From Prosapia bicincta (taxonomy: Eukaryota; Arthropoda; Insecta; Hemiptera; Cercopidae), in NCBI GenBank assembly GCA_036971475.1, contig JBAIZL010000006.1, positions 95,900,765-95,964,764 of the forward strand: a stretch of 64,000 nt of DNA. The letters run 5' to 3'. Below, piece after piece: positions 11,159 to 23,809 of the stretch. Position 1 is the stretch's first letter. Every line of letters starts with the position of its first letter. A program made the translations under genes and the position numbers. Below the pieces are notes generated by a model. That model did no database searches. It saw nothing but the letters and a program-made list of their open reading frames with translations, and had not been told where the DNA came from.

Positions 11159-13084
11159 ATTTAAGTATTTAAAATAGCAAAATATTTTATTTCCTTGGAG
11201 TTGTAAGAGTTTTAGGGAGCAAGTCTATCATTTCATTCAGAATGGTAACTTTTTTTATTAAACATGATTAAAATAAGCATATGCCTAAGTACATGAATTA
11301 ACTAAGCAATCATACAAACACTAAATTCATTAGCTTTTCTTAACTTCATTTTATTTAACTTTTCTTTATAAGTATGTTGTTGATTTTGAATAGGATGCTC
11401 AATGCCTTTGTTGGACATCCCAAAATACTAATATTTAAAATCTTCTGATACGTGTGTTTAAATTACTGTATGCACATTAAGAACTAAAATTTCTCATCTT
11501 ATTTTTTGTTTCCTATTATTACTGAAAGCTGGCTTGAAGTCTGTGTACAAATTTGCTCCAGTTTTAGCCTCTCTTATATTTCCCTGCACTTCAATTATAT
11601 TTCATTACCTACATTTTCACTTATAAGTCACTTCACCTATATTTACATTATTCTTCACAGTAGAGTTGTAACCATCACCTCTACCCAGTGTTGATACTGG
11701 AGAAACCAAACCAGTCTTAGCAATTTAATTACCATTTCAACATTATTACTTTCAAGTACAAAATTGTAAAATCTTAGTATACATCTAGCAATTTACTTAA
11801 TCTTGTTTTCTATCTTTAATTTGTTTTTGTTTATAGGTATCAGCTATGTCCTCTCATTAAGTGCATTTTTTCCTAACATGTAAATGAATTACAATGTGTT
11901 TTATGGAATTCTATGTCTAATTAAATCACTGTTATTTTTTCCCCGTGAACAGACAAAAATCACTTAGCTCCAAATCTGTGCTGTATGGTAGGTGATGGAA
12001 AATATTCAATAAACTTACAAAGAAGGTTTTTATTCTCTAGTGATAATCTGTCCAAGTATTATCATGCAAAAACATGAGACCAAGTAGCGTGTTTTGGGTG
12101 GTTTAACAGAAGTTGTTTAGTCTCACAGTATGATTCAGAATTGATAATTACTATATGTTGAAAAAACTTTTAAAAAATCCTTTATCTTCACCAAAAAAAT
12201 TGGCCTTGGATGTTTGATAGAGTTTAACAGGTTTGACCACATAAAGTTAATTCTTTTTTGACTGAATATTATTGAATAATAGCAAGTCTAATGATCAGTC
12301 ATAATAACTGTTAATAGACTTTCTCCTTCTTTGTCATAACAAACAAGTAATATAAAAAAAAATTAATTATTATTATTATTTTTGTTACTAATTATACGCT
12401 TTTTTCTATTCCATCGCTTACATTGTTGTTTCTTTTCACTTGTCCGTTTGTGAACCAAGGTTTGAACCGTTAATCCAATCTGTTTGTTTATTTTATTCTT
12501 TTCAATAATTTTTAATCCTAGAGCATTATTTATGACACTGTGTGGTAACCATGGTAACAATTTAAGATTGTACATCCAAGGTTTTGACAAAAACCAGAAA
12601 TGTTGAAACATATTTGTGATACCACAACACTAAGGAATGTTATATGGGGGTGTTTTGGGTAATTTATCATTGTTTACAATTTTTAACATACTTTTAAGAT
12701 TTATTTTAGAATACAGTTATCATAAACACTGTTATTCTAAAACATAAACGTAAATACTATCAAATAAATAAATATTCAACTTACATACCAGGAGAAAATT
12801 GTGCGATTACGTTGTACATCTTGCAATGTGAATATAAATACTTATTTATCAATTTAAATTTTCTAAATATCATTATATACTAAGAAATGTAGTAAGTAAT
12901 GTATTTTCGCAATAGTAACATAATAAATAAGTTTTTATAAAAATAACATCTGAATAATTCAAATACTTCTTTGAAAATTACATTTCTATTTATGGAAAAG
13001 TTGTCTCACTACCAAATCACTAGACTTCGAACATGAAGATACTCAGTTCAAATCTGATCTAAACCCCAAAATGTTTAAAATTTA
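11159..13084. other. No supported feature
   Basis: AT-rich sequence with no recognised coding or repeat signal. A minus-strand open frame at 12363-12611 ends in an Asn-repeat encoded by an ATT tract and is not convincing. Confidence 0.4.
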
Positions 13085-13270
13085 ATTATTGAATAAATAT
13101 TTGAAAAAAAATGTGTTAGCATCAATTGCCATCTACTATGGGTTTAAAAAACGTTTCTGAACTTAATTGGATGAATAAAAATGTATTTTATTAAAGATTG
13201 AAAATTTGTACAAGATATACTTAAGGAGAGTGTGGAGCAGATAGAAGAAATTGAAAAAGAAGGTCAGGAA
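13085..13270. repeat. Dispersed repeat, second copy at 1385-1560
   Basis: Both copies carry, in order, a TTGA-AAA…AT-TTA-CATCA block, CATCTACTA, TTGGATGAATAAAA, TGTATTTTAT/GTATTTTATA and GATTGAAAATTTG-ACAAGATAT. Divergence is high. Identity is unknown; it could be part of an old retroelement. Confidence 0.6.
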
Positions 13271-13353
13271 GCATTCATTACCTGGTTATTGTGGCTCTTA
13301 GTAGGCATATTTTGTACCTAACATTGAAAGTATCATTAATCGTAACATTCTCT

Positions 13354-13590
13354 GGGCATAACATTGTTGTAATTTTCATGCAAGAAAATCCTAGAAATCT
13401 GTAGAAAACCTTTGAACAGTACATAAAATGCCAAGCTTTTCACAAACCTTTTCCTCAATTTTTCAGGGCATAACATTGTTGTAATTTTCATTCAAGACTT
13501 CATGGAAGAGAATTCTAGAAATCTGTAGAAAACCTTTGAAGAGTACATAAAATGCCAAACTTTTCACAAACATTTTCCTCAATTTTTCAT
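13354..13590. repeat. Tandem duplication, period about 112 bp
   Basis: GGGCATAACATTGTTGTAAT begins at 13354 and again at 13466. Each is followed by AATCTGTAGAAAACCTTTGA, GTACATAAAATGCCAA and TTCCTCAATTTTTCA. The second unit has a short insertion after CATTCAAGA. Confidence 0.9.
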
Positions 13591-13882
13591 CATTCACCAC
13601 TTTTGATAGCAAATATCTTGACACATTTGTCTATCCATTCCTAAAAGAACCATAGAACTACTGACCAACAACATTGACACTCTTCACACATTATTCATTT
13701 GTCACGTTATTCCGGGTTAATATTAGCAGCTTTGAGATTTTTTGCCAGTAGAAAAATACTTTCACATTTGGCAAGATTTTCTATTACATTGTTCATTTTA
13801 ATTTGTGTTATACTTAATTTGAATTCTGTAAGTGAACCACAAACACTGAGACATTCCAACCATGACAACTAAAATTTAGTAA

Positions 13883-15273
13883 TACAGTAGAGTTTAGATA
13901 GTTCGAGGTAGATGAGACTGAGACCCTCTCCGATTACCAAAAACCAGGATTACACTGAAATACATTCCTGTGCATTAGAAAAATTAGGAGTTCTAATGAA
14001 CCATAATACTATAATTAGGAATGTACAAAATGAATTTATTGAACTTTATTGATTACAGTACTTACATAAATTTAATGTTGCTTTGGAATTCATTGTTCAT
14101 CATGGTTGCTACATTTTTTGGAAAAACTTCTGAAGTGTCTTCTGCCTCTGCTTATCAGATTATTTTCATGCTGCAGTGTCATGTAGACATCTTAGCAGAA
14201 ACATATCTGTTAGCGTGGTGGCTATCTGTTGTTCAATATAGCGCATTGCAGTTTCCAAAGTTGCCGCTCCTTCACCGTGACTAATTTTTTTTCTTGTACT
14301 ATCTCAGTCGAACATTCATCTCTATTCTCATCATCACTGAGTTCAATAGTTTTTTGTATCATTTCAATAATCATAACATCTGTTATCAAAAACTGTTCAT
14401 CTTTACTCATCCATTGATATATGTTCATATAATCGGATTTTTCACAGCATGGAAGTTTCTTGATCAGAAATATCAAATCTGTTTCTTCTTGTGGATCAAT
14501 AATACTCTCAACAGTTTCATTATAACTCTGGATTTTATTCCACGACTTACTTATTGTTTCTTCTTTTATTTCACTCCATGATTCAGCTATCCAATACACA
14601 ACTTCCTCCACTGTAATTCTTCTTAGACTCTGCAATGGTTTCTTCGGTTTCAGTCACTTCCAAGAGAGGTTGTAAAAGGTAACGTCTGTGGTTTTTTTTT
14701 ACATTCCAGAACACCTGAAGCATTGGTCCTGTAACTGGACCTTCTTTATTTCTCTGTTGGGAAAACCATAGGAACAGCGCACTGTTATACTCTGATTTCT
14801 TTATCGATTTAACTGTTTGACATATCTTCTAAATTGTTCGCACTACAAAATGTTTCAATTTTTACCGTGTTTTGCCACCAATCACTTCACTAACACCATA
14901 TTCAGTGCAAGTTTTTTATTACTTCCCCTTTATCTAACCTTTAATTGCTTCCAACTTTGTTTCCACAGAAACAAACTTACGCTAATACCTCTTTCACTTA
15001 TCTTATCATACGAACTGAGTAGCACCAATAGCAGTGGCCATGAGCTGCAGAATAAGAACAATAACAAAAGGAAAAGGGGAAAAAATTCTGAGCAAACATT
15101 TACTACATTTTTTGAAAGCCCGTCTCATTTCCTTTGCATACCGTATGGCTATAAACATTTCTTAGAAATCCAACTCATTTCATTTTAAATAGATAAAATA
15201 GGGTCAAACAGAAATAAGCTTGAATTTAACGGAAGCTTGAAAACTCAGGACTCAGAATTTGAAGATTACTGTA
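13883..15273 (-). mobile_element. pogo/Tigger-type DNA transposon, degenerate
   Basis: Starts TACAGTAGAGTTTAGATAGT and ends with a decayed complement (ATTACTGTA), with TA at both edges. It is about 1.4 kb. The ends match the short elements at 2141-2488 and 50473-51045. A transposase C-terminal remnant lies on the minus strand inside, so this is the closest thing here to their autonomous relative. Near the right end (15110-15180) it carries about two units of the ~50-bp repeat seen in the short elements. Confidence 0.82.
14222..14760 (-). pseudogene. pogo/Tigger (CENP-B/jerky-type) transposase C-terminal remnant
   Basis: The main minus-strand frame starts MQSLRRITVEEVVYWIAESW and continues SEIKEETISKSWNKIQSY, the end of a Tigger-type DDE transposase (pattern: D-VYWVAEAW-E---TL-KSW-KL). 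Further on, QWMSKDEQFLITDVMIIEMI fits the acidic tail. Upstream, about 14640-14720 in another frame, KKNHRRYLLQPLLE resembles the preceding K--YR segment. The DDE catalytic core and the DNA-binding HTH are not recoverable, so it is a pseudogene. Confidence 0.75.
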
Positions 15274-15410
15274 TTACCCTAGCATACGTTTTATACAAAC
15301 TTTAATAACCGTATCAAAACTAAAACAAAGAATGAATTGGTTTTAATCTAAAATCAATAGAAAGCACAGTATCATAATTATAATAAATAAACAAATATAA
15401 ACCTTAACTA

Positions 15411-15550
15411 CAAATATTTACACAACCTTTATGTACATTTTGCTTCACAGCTAGCATCATCATTAGGTTAGAAATGAGCCATTGTTTATTTGTAACCGTC
15501 TAATGCTAACTGCGTTAGTAAAATGTACATAAAGGTTACGTAAACATTAA
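15411..15550. repeat. Imperfect palindrome with a CATCATCATTAGG centre
   Basis: Perfect 16-bp core arms CCTTTATGTACATTTT (15426-15441) and complement (15520-15535) extend outward with mismatches to about 47 bp. The off-centre loop contains CATCATCATTAG, the complement of the motif in the palindrome at 10899-11158. Confidence 0.8.
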
Positions 15551-15555
15551 TAGCT

Positions 15556-17240
15556 ATGGTTTTAATGAAGAAATTTTTTTGTTCCAATGAAATTCACTAC
15601 AAAGAATTCTACTGTTCCAACAAGTTATATTCGCAAGGTCAAGCTTAACAAAATTTATCTACGTATGAATCATATCTGTGTTTATACTACACAAAACATA
15701 ATCAAAATATTTATTACTCAAGCAATAAAGTTTTGATAATATTATTTCCAAAAAAGTTTTTCAATTTATTTTGTCAATAACTTTATTCCACAAGGCTAAG
15801 TTAAATAACCTTGTGAAAAAACTATTTAAAATCTAAATCTATTTTCAAAGCTGTGGATGATTCATTTGTTTAGTACAATTTTCAAATGAAAATATTTCCA
15901 GAACTCTCTGACAGTCCAACCAACTTTCAGTTTACCTGTAAAAGATTTTTGTATAATGAAAACGGTTTGATTTTATTAAGATCACAATAATAATAACAGG
16001 TTTAAACACATATCTCAGATTATTCATGATTTCTAAGATTTATTCATTTTATACTGTTCAGTTGATAAGTAATACTAAAAACCATCCTAAAGAAAAGGGT
16101 TAAATTCACAAAAAATTATACAGTATATATATTTGTTAAAAATGTATTTCAAACTTGCATATAAATTGCAGATAGTTTACATTAATTAAAAATACTATTT
16201 ATTTAACAATAACAAAACAAATAAATGCGAGAGCCCTTAGTAATATTAAAACAGCAATTGATATTAGTACATACAAATTTACTGGTTATTGAAAAAACAA
16301 CCTATTGGCAGTCTAAATTTATGTGAAGGCTAAAAACCAAATTTTAACATGGATCCATTTAGCATGTTACAAATCTCTTTAGAAAAAAGTTATTAATAAA
16401 AAAAAATTCAAATTCATTCTTGTTATCAGAATAAAAAATAAAACAATGTAAATTAATTTCAATTAATTGAAGTAGAATCTATTTTAATTGTAAATAATTA
16501 TCTTTAGTAAAAACTGTCAAGGTAAAAACATATACACACATTTGTGTTGAAAAGTATTTTCTCTACAATAAAACTCTGACATTTAACATTTTACGACATT
16601 CATATTGCTAAAAATTTATTGTTAAAAGAAGGTAAATATGTATGAAAATATACATGCAGGCACTTTCTCATATAGTCACTAAAATGTATAACGAAAAAAT
16701 AATGATTAACAAATGTTCACAAACTTTATTTGGAAATAAAAAAAAAATCAATAATTACCTAGACTTTACTCGGTTTAGAGAAGTACGAACAACAATGAGT
16801 AATGAAGAGAACTGCAAAGAAAATAAGTTACGATTAGGCTTATACAATAAAGCAGAAAAACTTGAATGCCTTCTTACATAATAATTATTTTGAACATTTT
16901 GTCTAGTTTATTCTTTAACTATAATTAACAGTTAGTTAACTCTGTAATGAAATTAATACAAATCTGTTTACAAGGTATGAATTATAACTAGTAAAAAATT
17001 TGCTAAAACAATTATCCTATCTTAAATCTCAACAAGTATTTATCTCAATAGACTCATCTCAAATAATATTAAATAAAAAAGCCAATGGAAGCTCTTTAAA
17101 AAAAATTAGCCATCATGAAGTCTCAACAATAGAAGGTTGACCACTGCTTGACCAATTATATATACGAGATAAATCCATGAATGAGAAGTTATTTTCCAAG
17201 CTACAATCAACTTATAATTTTTTTTAACCATTTCCTGGCA
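15556..17240. other. No supported feature
   Basis: Very AT-rich sequence. The plus-strand open frame 16642-16881 has no recognised similarity and a composition typical of translated AT-rich DNA. Confidence 0.4.
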
Positions 17241-17323
17241 CAAGGGTTCCCAAACCTTTTTGGTACCAAGCCTTCTCCAATTGACACTATAAATAAATGG
17301 TATTGGCGAATGAAAAAGAATCA

Positions 17324-17397
<74 letters not shown>

Positions 17398-17705
17398 AAA
17401 ACAATTTATTTATTTATGTATGCTTTCACAAGAAACATGATATAACATTTCAAGTTTCATTTTGCAAGGTAAATATTAACTGATAAGAGAGAAATCTGTT
17501 AGTGAGATGGATGAGCTTGCATTTTTTACACTAGCATACCTATTTGAGGTTGTATTTTAGTAAGGACACAATCCAAGTCATTAGCAACATTAGGTTTGTT
17601 CCTGTAATATTAAATATATTTAATTTATCTTCTTATTTTCCAACTGGTCTTGCACCCCCCTGACTTATATTAGTTCCCCTCCCCCCCCCCCTTTGGAAAC
17701 CTATG
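17241..17705. mobile_element. hAT (Charlie-like) miniature element with perfect 8-bp duplication
   Basis: Ends CAAGGGTTCCCAAACC and, inverted at the right, CATAGGTTTCCAAAGG, flanked by an exact 8-bp duplication TCCTGGCA (17233-17240 and 17706-17713). The GGTTCCCAAAC pattern is typical of Charlie-type hAT ends. It carries an internal (TA)n array (17329-17396) and a C-rich run near 17675-17691. No coding capacity. Confidence 0.9.
17329..17396. repeat. (TA)n microsatellite inside the hAT element
   Basis: About 34 TA units within the hAT miniature element at 17241-17705. Confidence 0.95.
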
Positions 17706-18014
17706 TCCTGGCAAGAACACAAACATTTGATGCTGATGTGGAAGCCATAGCAAATCCTGTTTCTGAATTATCCATTTAACCTAACATGCAAATCAATCTG
17801 AACGCAGAGGTTAAATAACAAAAATTATATTTGTATAATTTATGAATATTTTGCAACAAATATGTCCTCATTATTCTTTATCATTTTACACAAGTTGCCA
17901 TAAACTTGTTTAAAAATATGTAAAATTTATTATGACATGGTGCTATAAATCGTATCTGAACACTCCATCCATAAATGGGAATTCCTTTTGAAGCTATACA
18001 TAACCTTAACTTAA

Positions 18015-18420
18015 GAATGTTGATGTATTCATTTTAACATATCTTTTACAGAACTAATGAAGAAGGGCCTTCAAGTATGAAACAACCCCAAACAACAAAT
18101 GCAATATTTGTTTATAAGGAAGTGTAAAAGATGGATATGAACTGGTGATGTTTTTTCATCCGCTACTTTTTGAACAAATGAAACCTTTTGCCTCTGAACA
18201 TATAAATGTGATTCTTTAGTAGAAACTACATTTTTCCAGTTTTTAAAAGTCTTGCTGTGTGTTTTGGCCTGCAAAAATCATTTTCTTGCACATTCCTGGT
18301 GTTAGATGTTGCTTTTACCTGGCCAATAACCATTCCATCAAGAATATGGTTTCTAACATTAATCAAATGCACTCCTATATTTATTCCCCTGAATGTTAAC
18401 TCTCGATTTAAGTTCAAGCA
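18015..18420 (-). pseudogene. Tc1-like transposase remnant
   Basis: The minus strand reads KTFKNWKNVVSTKESHLYVQ, matching the W--V-FSDES-F segment around the first catalytic aspartate of Tc1 transposases, but with Lys where Asp is expected. Further on, in a second frame, come FVVWGCFILEGPSSLVL and INILK, matching VVWGCFS--G-G-L and YI-IL. Upstream, about 18270-18400, is the preceding helix region. Stops and frame shifts are frequent; no terminal repeats are visible. Confidence 0.65.
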
Positions 18421-18884
18421 GTTATTTTGAATTTACTTCACTTTTTCTCACTAATAACTAATCCTGTGCTTCAGTGGTGTTTACAACACATTTTCTTCTC
18501 TTTCAAGCTGAAAAGGAAAAGAGTTTACTTTTAGATTTTCTTAAGAAACTCACTGTGGCTAGTCCAACACCAAACTAAGAAACTATTTGACATTGGGTCA
18601 TCTGGTACACTCATAAAAAGAAACAACTTTTGAATATTTTCTTTGAGGTAAATCCATTATTACAGTATAACACATAAAGAGATAGAAACTCGAAAATATG
18701 ATTTTGTAACATAAAACAAAATCTGGAAATAAACATAAGAAAAACAAAATTATACTTTCTAACCAGTATCTTTTGGCGTCATTCAATATTAAGCAAAGAC
18801 AAACACAGGATATATAACACAATTTTTAAAAATATAATCACTAGCAGCAGTGAAATATGGCAGATGAAAGAAAAAACTAGTGGC

Positions 18885-19235
18885 AACAGAAATAAATTTC
18901 TGAAGCTGTGTGGCAGGTAAATTAAGATCAGGGAGAAAGTAACTGATAAAAGAATAAGAGAAATCATGACAGCAACCCATACAATAACAAGTGGTATTGG
19001 TAGTTAACAGCTTAGATGGTATGGCCATCTTTAAAGAATACCTAAGGGTCAACTACCTAAATTAATCCTAATGTGGATCCCTCAGTAGAAGGAAAAGAGG
19101 AAATCCTCGCCTTAGTTGGAGAAAAGTATAAATTGAGAAATAAGTGATATAGAATTGGGTAAAAACCTATAGAGAAACCAGGAGTAGAGATTGAGTATCA
19201 AAATCATTAGGAGAATGTTTTAAATCAATCAAATA
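18885..19235 (+). pseudogene. Non-LTR retrotransposon (LINE) C-terminal remnant
   Basis: The plus-strand translation gives KIREKVTDKRIREIMTATHT, then QLRWYGHL-RIPKGQLPKL and IPQ-KEKRK…LEKS. This is the stereotyped tail of insect LINE reverse-transcriptase proteins (pattern: RIRNE-IR, LRWYGHL-RMPEGRLPK, GRRKRGRPR-TW). At least three stops interrupt it. The LINE clade cannot be decided from this piece. Confidence 0.75.
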
Positions 19236-19265
19236 ATAGTAATGAAAAATGAAATGCATTTATAT

Positions 19266-20018
19266 TAGGGATGGACCAATTCCGATTCTTGATTCCAAGA
19301 ATGGTATCGATTAATCGTCGATACTCAATTCTCCATTTATTAGTGTTGATTCTGGTTCTTGTTTTTTTAACTGTATGCGGTGTAATTTATTGGGAAAATA
19401 ATTATTTATCAACTATGCTTTATTCATGTATTACTTGCTTTAATTGAATTAAACGTTTATAGCAAAAGCCTATTTGTGTTAACGAATATGTTATCTGTGG
19501 ACCAACAACAAAGTTGCTCAGAAGCATTTCCGGTCCGTTTGTCACCGCTCATCTCGCTCTGCTGTGTCACTCTTACTCGGGCCGGCTCGATTCTCTCTCT
19601 CTCTCTCTCCCCCTCTTTGTCTCTCACCACCACCGCTTCATAGATGTCAAAACAAAACACAAAGAAAAGGTACTTCTACTTTATCTAGTTATACAAACTG
19701 AAATGGCAATTACTGGAATTATATTGTAATTGTGAACTGAAGTTCACATTTGTAATTTCAAATGAATCATTACTTTTATCCAGAATGTTTTCACCCTTTC
19801 AGAAATTCCTATTCATAAATCAAGGTCGAACGTTTTGTGTAGCCTATTACAATAAAATGGAACTTTTAAATGGCTTCACCATATGACCAAGATGTTAACC
19901 AAATTCAGTATTATAGAGTAGGGCTATATAACTTGAAAAAAAAATCGACTTCAGAATCAAGAGTCAAAAGAAAATTTTAAATAACGGATCGGAACTTTTA
20001 GGTATCGGTCCATCCATA
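19266..20018. mobile_element. hAT miniature element, copy 2
   Basis: Ends TAGGGATGGACCAATTCCG and, inverted at the right, TATGGATGGACCGATACC. Flanks ATTTATAT and ATTTTTAT differ by one base, fitting an 8-bp duplication. The interior shares with copy 3 (62139-62935) a (CT)n-rich block, ATAGATGTCA-AACAAAACAC and TTTTGTGTAGCCTATTACA. No transposase. Confidence 0.85.
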
Positions 20019-20026
20019 ATTTTTAT

Positions 20027-21887
20027 AAATCATTATTTGTCACGAAGTTGATACATATACAAACAGCAACTTTAATATCTCACAGACTAGTTACAGAATG
20101 TGTGTACCCTGCCATTAAAGTGGGATCATAAAAATAAACATTTCCTGTGTTCAAATTAATTTGCATGCTACTTTAGATGTTCAAATTTGAAAATACTGAC
20201 TGAACCAAAGCCATAATTGAAGTTATTATATTCTCCTACGTTAGGAATACCAGAAAAGAAAAAGACGTTTAGCAAATGATATGATCACTGTAAAAAAACG
20301 TAATGAGAGCATTCTATTTCAGAGTTCTCCTTCATGAGCTGAATTCAACATATTAGCTGCAAAGTTTTCAAATACTGTACAACACATGCAGAAACCACTG
20401 CAAATTGTGGATGGGGCAGTTTCAACCCAACAAAGGCCAACAGACTATTTTTACCTGTGTTATGTTAACTGGCAAGATAAGTAACATATTGTGATAGCTC
20501 TAAGCCTATTATTTAGCAACTTTTTAACACTGAATCACAATGTAAATAACATGTCTTAATGATAAGTTAAGTTGATCTTTTGTATGGCTTATCTAGCTTA
20601 GCCAGGAATATGTCAAAAATAAATACTCAACCCACCTCTGCAGTTTTGTTTTTATCATCACCTATCTACCTCATAAATAAGAAACCTAACCATTACAGGA
20701 GCCAATCTTATGTATTGTTTACAAGTTATTAAAAACTAAAATATAATTATACAAAAATTTAATACTCTAAAATGAAAAATACTTGTAAATATGTTACACT
20801 TGCCTATAGTAGGGCTTAATTTTATAATTTGCTAGTGTGTATGGAGATAAGTCAAGTAAAACCTTTATAAAATATTTTAGTAGTAATATAGTGAAGTAAT
20901 ATTTTATAAAATAAATTTTTTAGGAACTTTAATATGAAGCTAAAGTGGAAATCTAACATACTTTACATTTTAAATTAGCCCTCAAGGAAAATTAACAGTC
21001 AGTTTTTATTGATTCCCTGAAAATCACGTTGAAGTGTTTTTTTTACATGCCAACCCACGAATTGCTCTGGACGGCCATTTCGGGAGATATGTCCCTTTGT
21101 CAACACAGCAACACAGACCCTAACAAGTTTTTTTAGTTAAAAACTAGCTCATGTGAAGATGGAATCAACAAATATGAAAGATGTTGTTTACATAAAAGAA
21201 CAAAATTATCTTCAACTTCTTTAATTCTACATTTTTCACTCATTAATTATAAAACAGAGAATTTAAGATGTTTGTTTTATTTCAAAGAAAGAAAGAAATC
21301 AATAGGTTTCATATTAGAAACAAAAATAATAATAAAGAAATAACAAAAACTAATGGTAACTTATCAATCAACTGTTACTTAAAATGTACCTGGTAGTGGC
21401 AACATTTAAAATATCTTAGAAAAACCATACAGTCAAGAAGGCAAAGCAATACTGTATCAAATGAGAGGTTCCACTTTGCAGTAGGTTAAAAGGAAGGGAA
21501 TACATGAAATTATAAATTCTGGCATTCCAACACTCGACCTACAGGAGCCAAGACTCCTAGTCAACTTACAATAGATGAGATTACAGGTGGCACCCAAGCG
21601 TCAGATCACTGTAAAAGTATTAATGGGATACGAAGCTGTTGATGAATTGTGATCTCTTCTTCTAAATAAAGAATCATCTGACATTAAAACTATAAAAACT
21701 AACATTATGAAACAGCCCCAAACAATTCTGGTAAAAGATTTGAGAAAACAGATGTACCAGGGAACATTCCATGGTATGTTTTGACTAGACCCAGGATGTA
21801 AATGACTCATCTGAAATATACTCGTATATTATCTGCTCCCTGAATAAATACACAAGACAAAGTTGAGAACTACTGTAGATTGACTTT
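20027..21887. other. No firmly supported feature
   Basis: AT-rich. A minus-strand frame at 21601-21810 contains TRIVWGCFIMLVFIVLM, faintly like the VWGCF box of Tc1 transposases, but the surrounding sequence does not follow the family, so I do not call it. Confidence 0.35.
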
Positions 21888-22746
21888 TAGACCGCATACA
21901 TACAGAAAGCAACTGGTGATCACAACGCAATGTAAACTTGAGTTGCTATTAGAAAAGTTGCTAGTTGGTTTACAAGATTGTTCATATAAAGTTGCTAGTT
22001 TAGTTGTCAGTTATGTCGTCGTCAAAGGAGGATGTCGTCCTTGTGTATATTTTAAGAAAAAAAACTACAAAAAAAGACAATTCAGTGTACACCCCTATAA
22101 CATTAATGTGAGACAAAGTCAATACATTGTTGTGCAAAATTTACGACCAATTCTTTAACTATTATTGTATGAGCACAGTTACGATTACCTTTTAAGTCAT
22201 GTACTTGAAAACATCCAGAAAAAAACCACTAATTATTGAGAACCGATTTCAACTGGCGAAAGATTAACTACAACACAGAGGTAATTAAGGTTCATTGGTC
22301 ATTTATGTATAACTTCAAAACGTAAAATAACATTGCATTACAACAAATTAAAAATTAGTTTTAAAACAAATACAATTTTATAGTTCAAATGCCGATTTTA
22401 TATATTTTGAAAAATTGTTGGTATTCATTCGTATCGTCTTGAAGTTGTTGGGTACACAAATCATGACCAGAACCAGCAATATTTTGTTTTACTGACATAC
22501 TATAGCAGTTTAATCAAATACGGTAACACTCTTGAGAAACGCATACACAACAGAACAAATACTGCTGGCAACTGAGCAACAAGATTACAGCATGTTGTTA
22601 CTGGAGAAACTCTAGTTTCTGTCACTCGCTGGTCGCGTTGCTATCACTTCACTATGAAAATGTGTATTCAAGTCTATATGCTTTGAACAAGTGGCTTCAG
22701 TTTACATTGTGTTGCCGTTACCAATTGCCTTCCGTATGATCGGAGC
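21888..22746. mobile_element. Unclassified inverted-repeat element, copy 1
   Basis: The left end ACAGAAAGCAACTGGTGATC…GCAATGTAAACT and the inverted right end ACGGAAGGCAATTGGTAACG…ACAATGTAAACT are related over about 40 bp. The body matches 48413-49375 in opposite orientation: a block around GACGACATAACTGACAACTA / CATCCTCC near 22000-22040, TACACCCCTATA, and GTACACAAATCATGACCAGAAC near 22450. An open frame at 21880-22158 has no recognised similarity. Confidence 0.75.
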
Positions 22747-22969
22747 CTTACAATGTACCAGCAACTGGGCAAGAAATTTAACTACTATTAAAATATAGTA
22801 TAACTCTACTATGATGCCTGAAGGGTGGTAAACTAAAATCCAGCCTGGCCACGTTAAAGGCAACAACTTTTAAGAAATTGAGTGGATAAGAACATTTTGT
22901 AATTATTCCTGAAACACCTACCTAACAATGAAAGATTCTTTATCATAGAGCTTTGAAAATAAAATAAGA

Positions 22970-23760
22970 CATCACCATAACAAAAAATCAAAACAAACAT
23001 GAATTCAACATATACCGCAAGCCAACCATGACAGACACATTGATACACAATTCATCGAACCACCCAATACAACATAAACACGCAGCATTCAAACATTTAC
23101 TATACAGACTAAATAAAATACCTATGTCCATAACTAACTACACAGAGGAACTAAACACAATCAAATATTTAGCTGACAAAAATGGATATGACAATTATTT
23201 AATAGACAAACTACACAGAAAATTACTCAACAAAAAAAGTAAGAACAAAAACACGAACACAAACAAATTCATCACCCTCACATAAATAAACAAACTCACA
23301 AATAAGATAGCGCACCAATTAAAAAAAGCAGTATACAATGTAGCTTACAGAAAAACAAATAAAAGCCAAACTGCTATCAGACACAGCATTAAAAACAATA
23401 CCAACACATACAATAACCCAGGAGTATACAAACTAAAATGCAACAACTGCAATAAGTTCTATATTGGACAAACAGGCAGATCTTTCGCCGAAAGATATAA
23501 AGAACACAAAAGGGCACTGCACACTACTATTGAATCCACCTTCGCAAATCACCTCATGGACACTAAACACTCATGCAAAAGTATGGAAAATAACATGGGC
23601 ATCCTCCACACATGCAACAAAGGCCATTAATTAAACACACTAGAACAGTTTGAAATATAAAGACATAGCAACACACATAAAAATGACATTTTAAATGAAC
23701 ATACACGGCACAGATCACACATACTTTTCAATCACATCACTTCTAACTTTCAAAAAAAGA
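22970..23760 (+). pseudogene. Penelope-like ORF remnant: RT C-terminus plus GIY-YIG endonuclease
   Basis: The frame reads EFNIYRKPTMTDTLIHNSSN, IQHKHAAFKHLLYRLNKIP and LNTIKYLADKNGYDNYLI, the end of the Penelope reverse transcriptase, then a stop at 23283. Beyond it come KAVYNVAYRKTNKSQTAI, NNPGVYKLKCNNCNKFYIGQ and TGRSFAERYKEHKRALHTT, a GIY-YIG nuclease with its CX2C pair, and LNTLEQFEI-RH. The catalytic RT boxes are missing because the copy is 5'-truncated. It is related to, but clearly diverged from, the copy at 4138-5320. At least three in-frame stops make it inactive. Confidence 0.88.
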
Positions 23761-23809
23761 AAATGGTACCAAGGAAGCACAACAGCAGCATTCCTAGCGG
23801 CAAAAATAC

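Noticed and set aside
12990..13080. Possible degenerate tRNA-like sequence (GTTCAAATC)
   Set aside because: No acceptor stem or anticodon arm can be drawn.
17181..17483. Open frames with long Tyr-Ile repeats (also at 29624, 39087, 42573, 43352)
   Set aside because: Tyr-Ile repeats are translated (TA)n microsatellites, not protein.
21601..21810. Possible Tc1-type VWGCF box on the minus strand
   Set aside because: Only the five-residue box is similar; flanking residues do not follow Tc1 transposases, so chance is likely.
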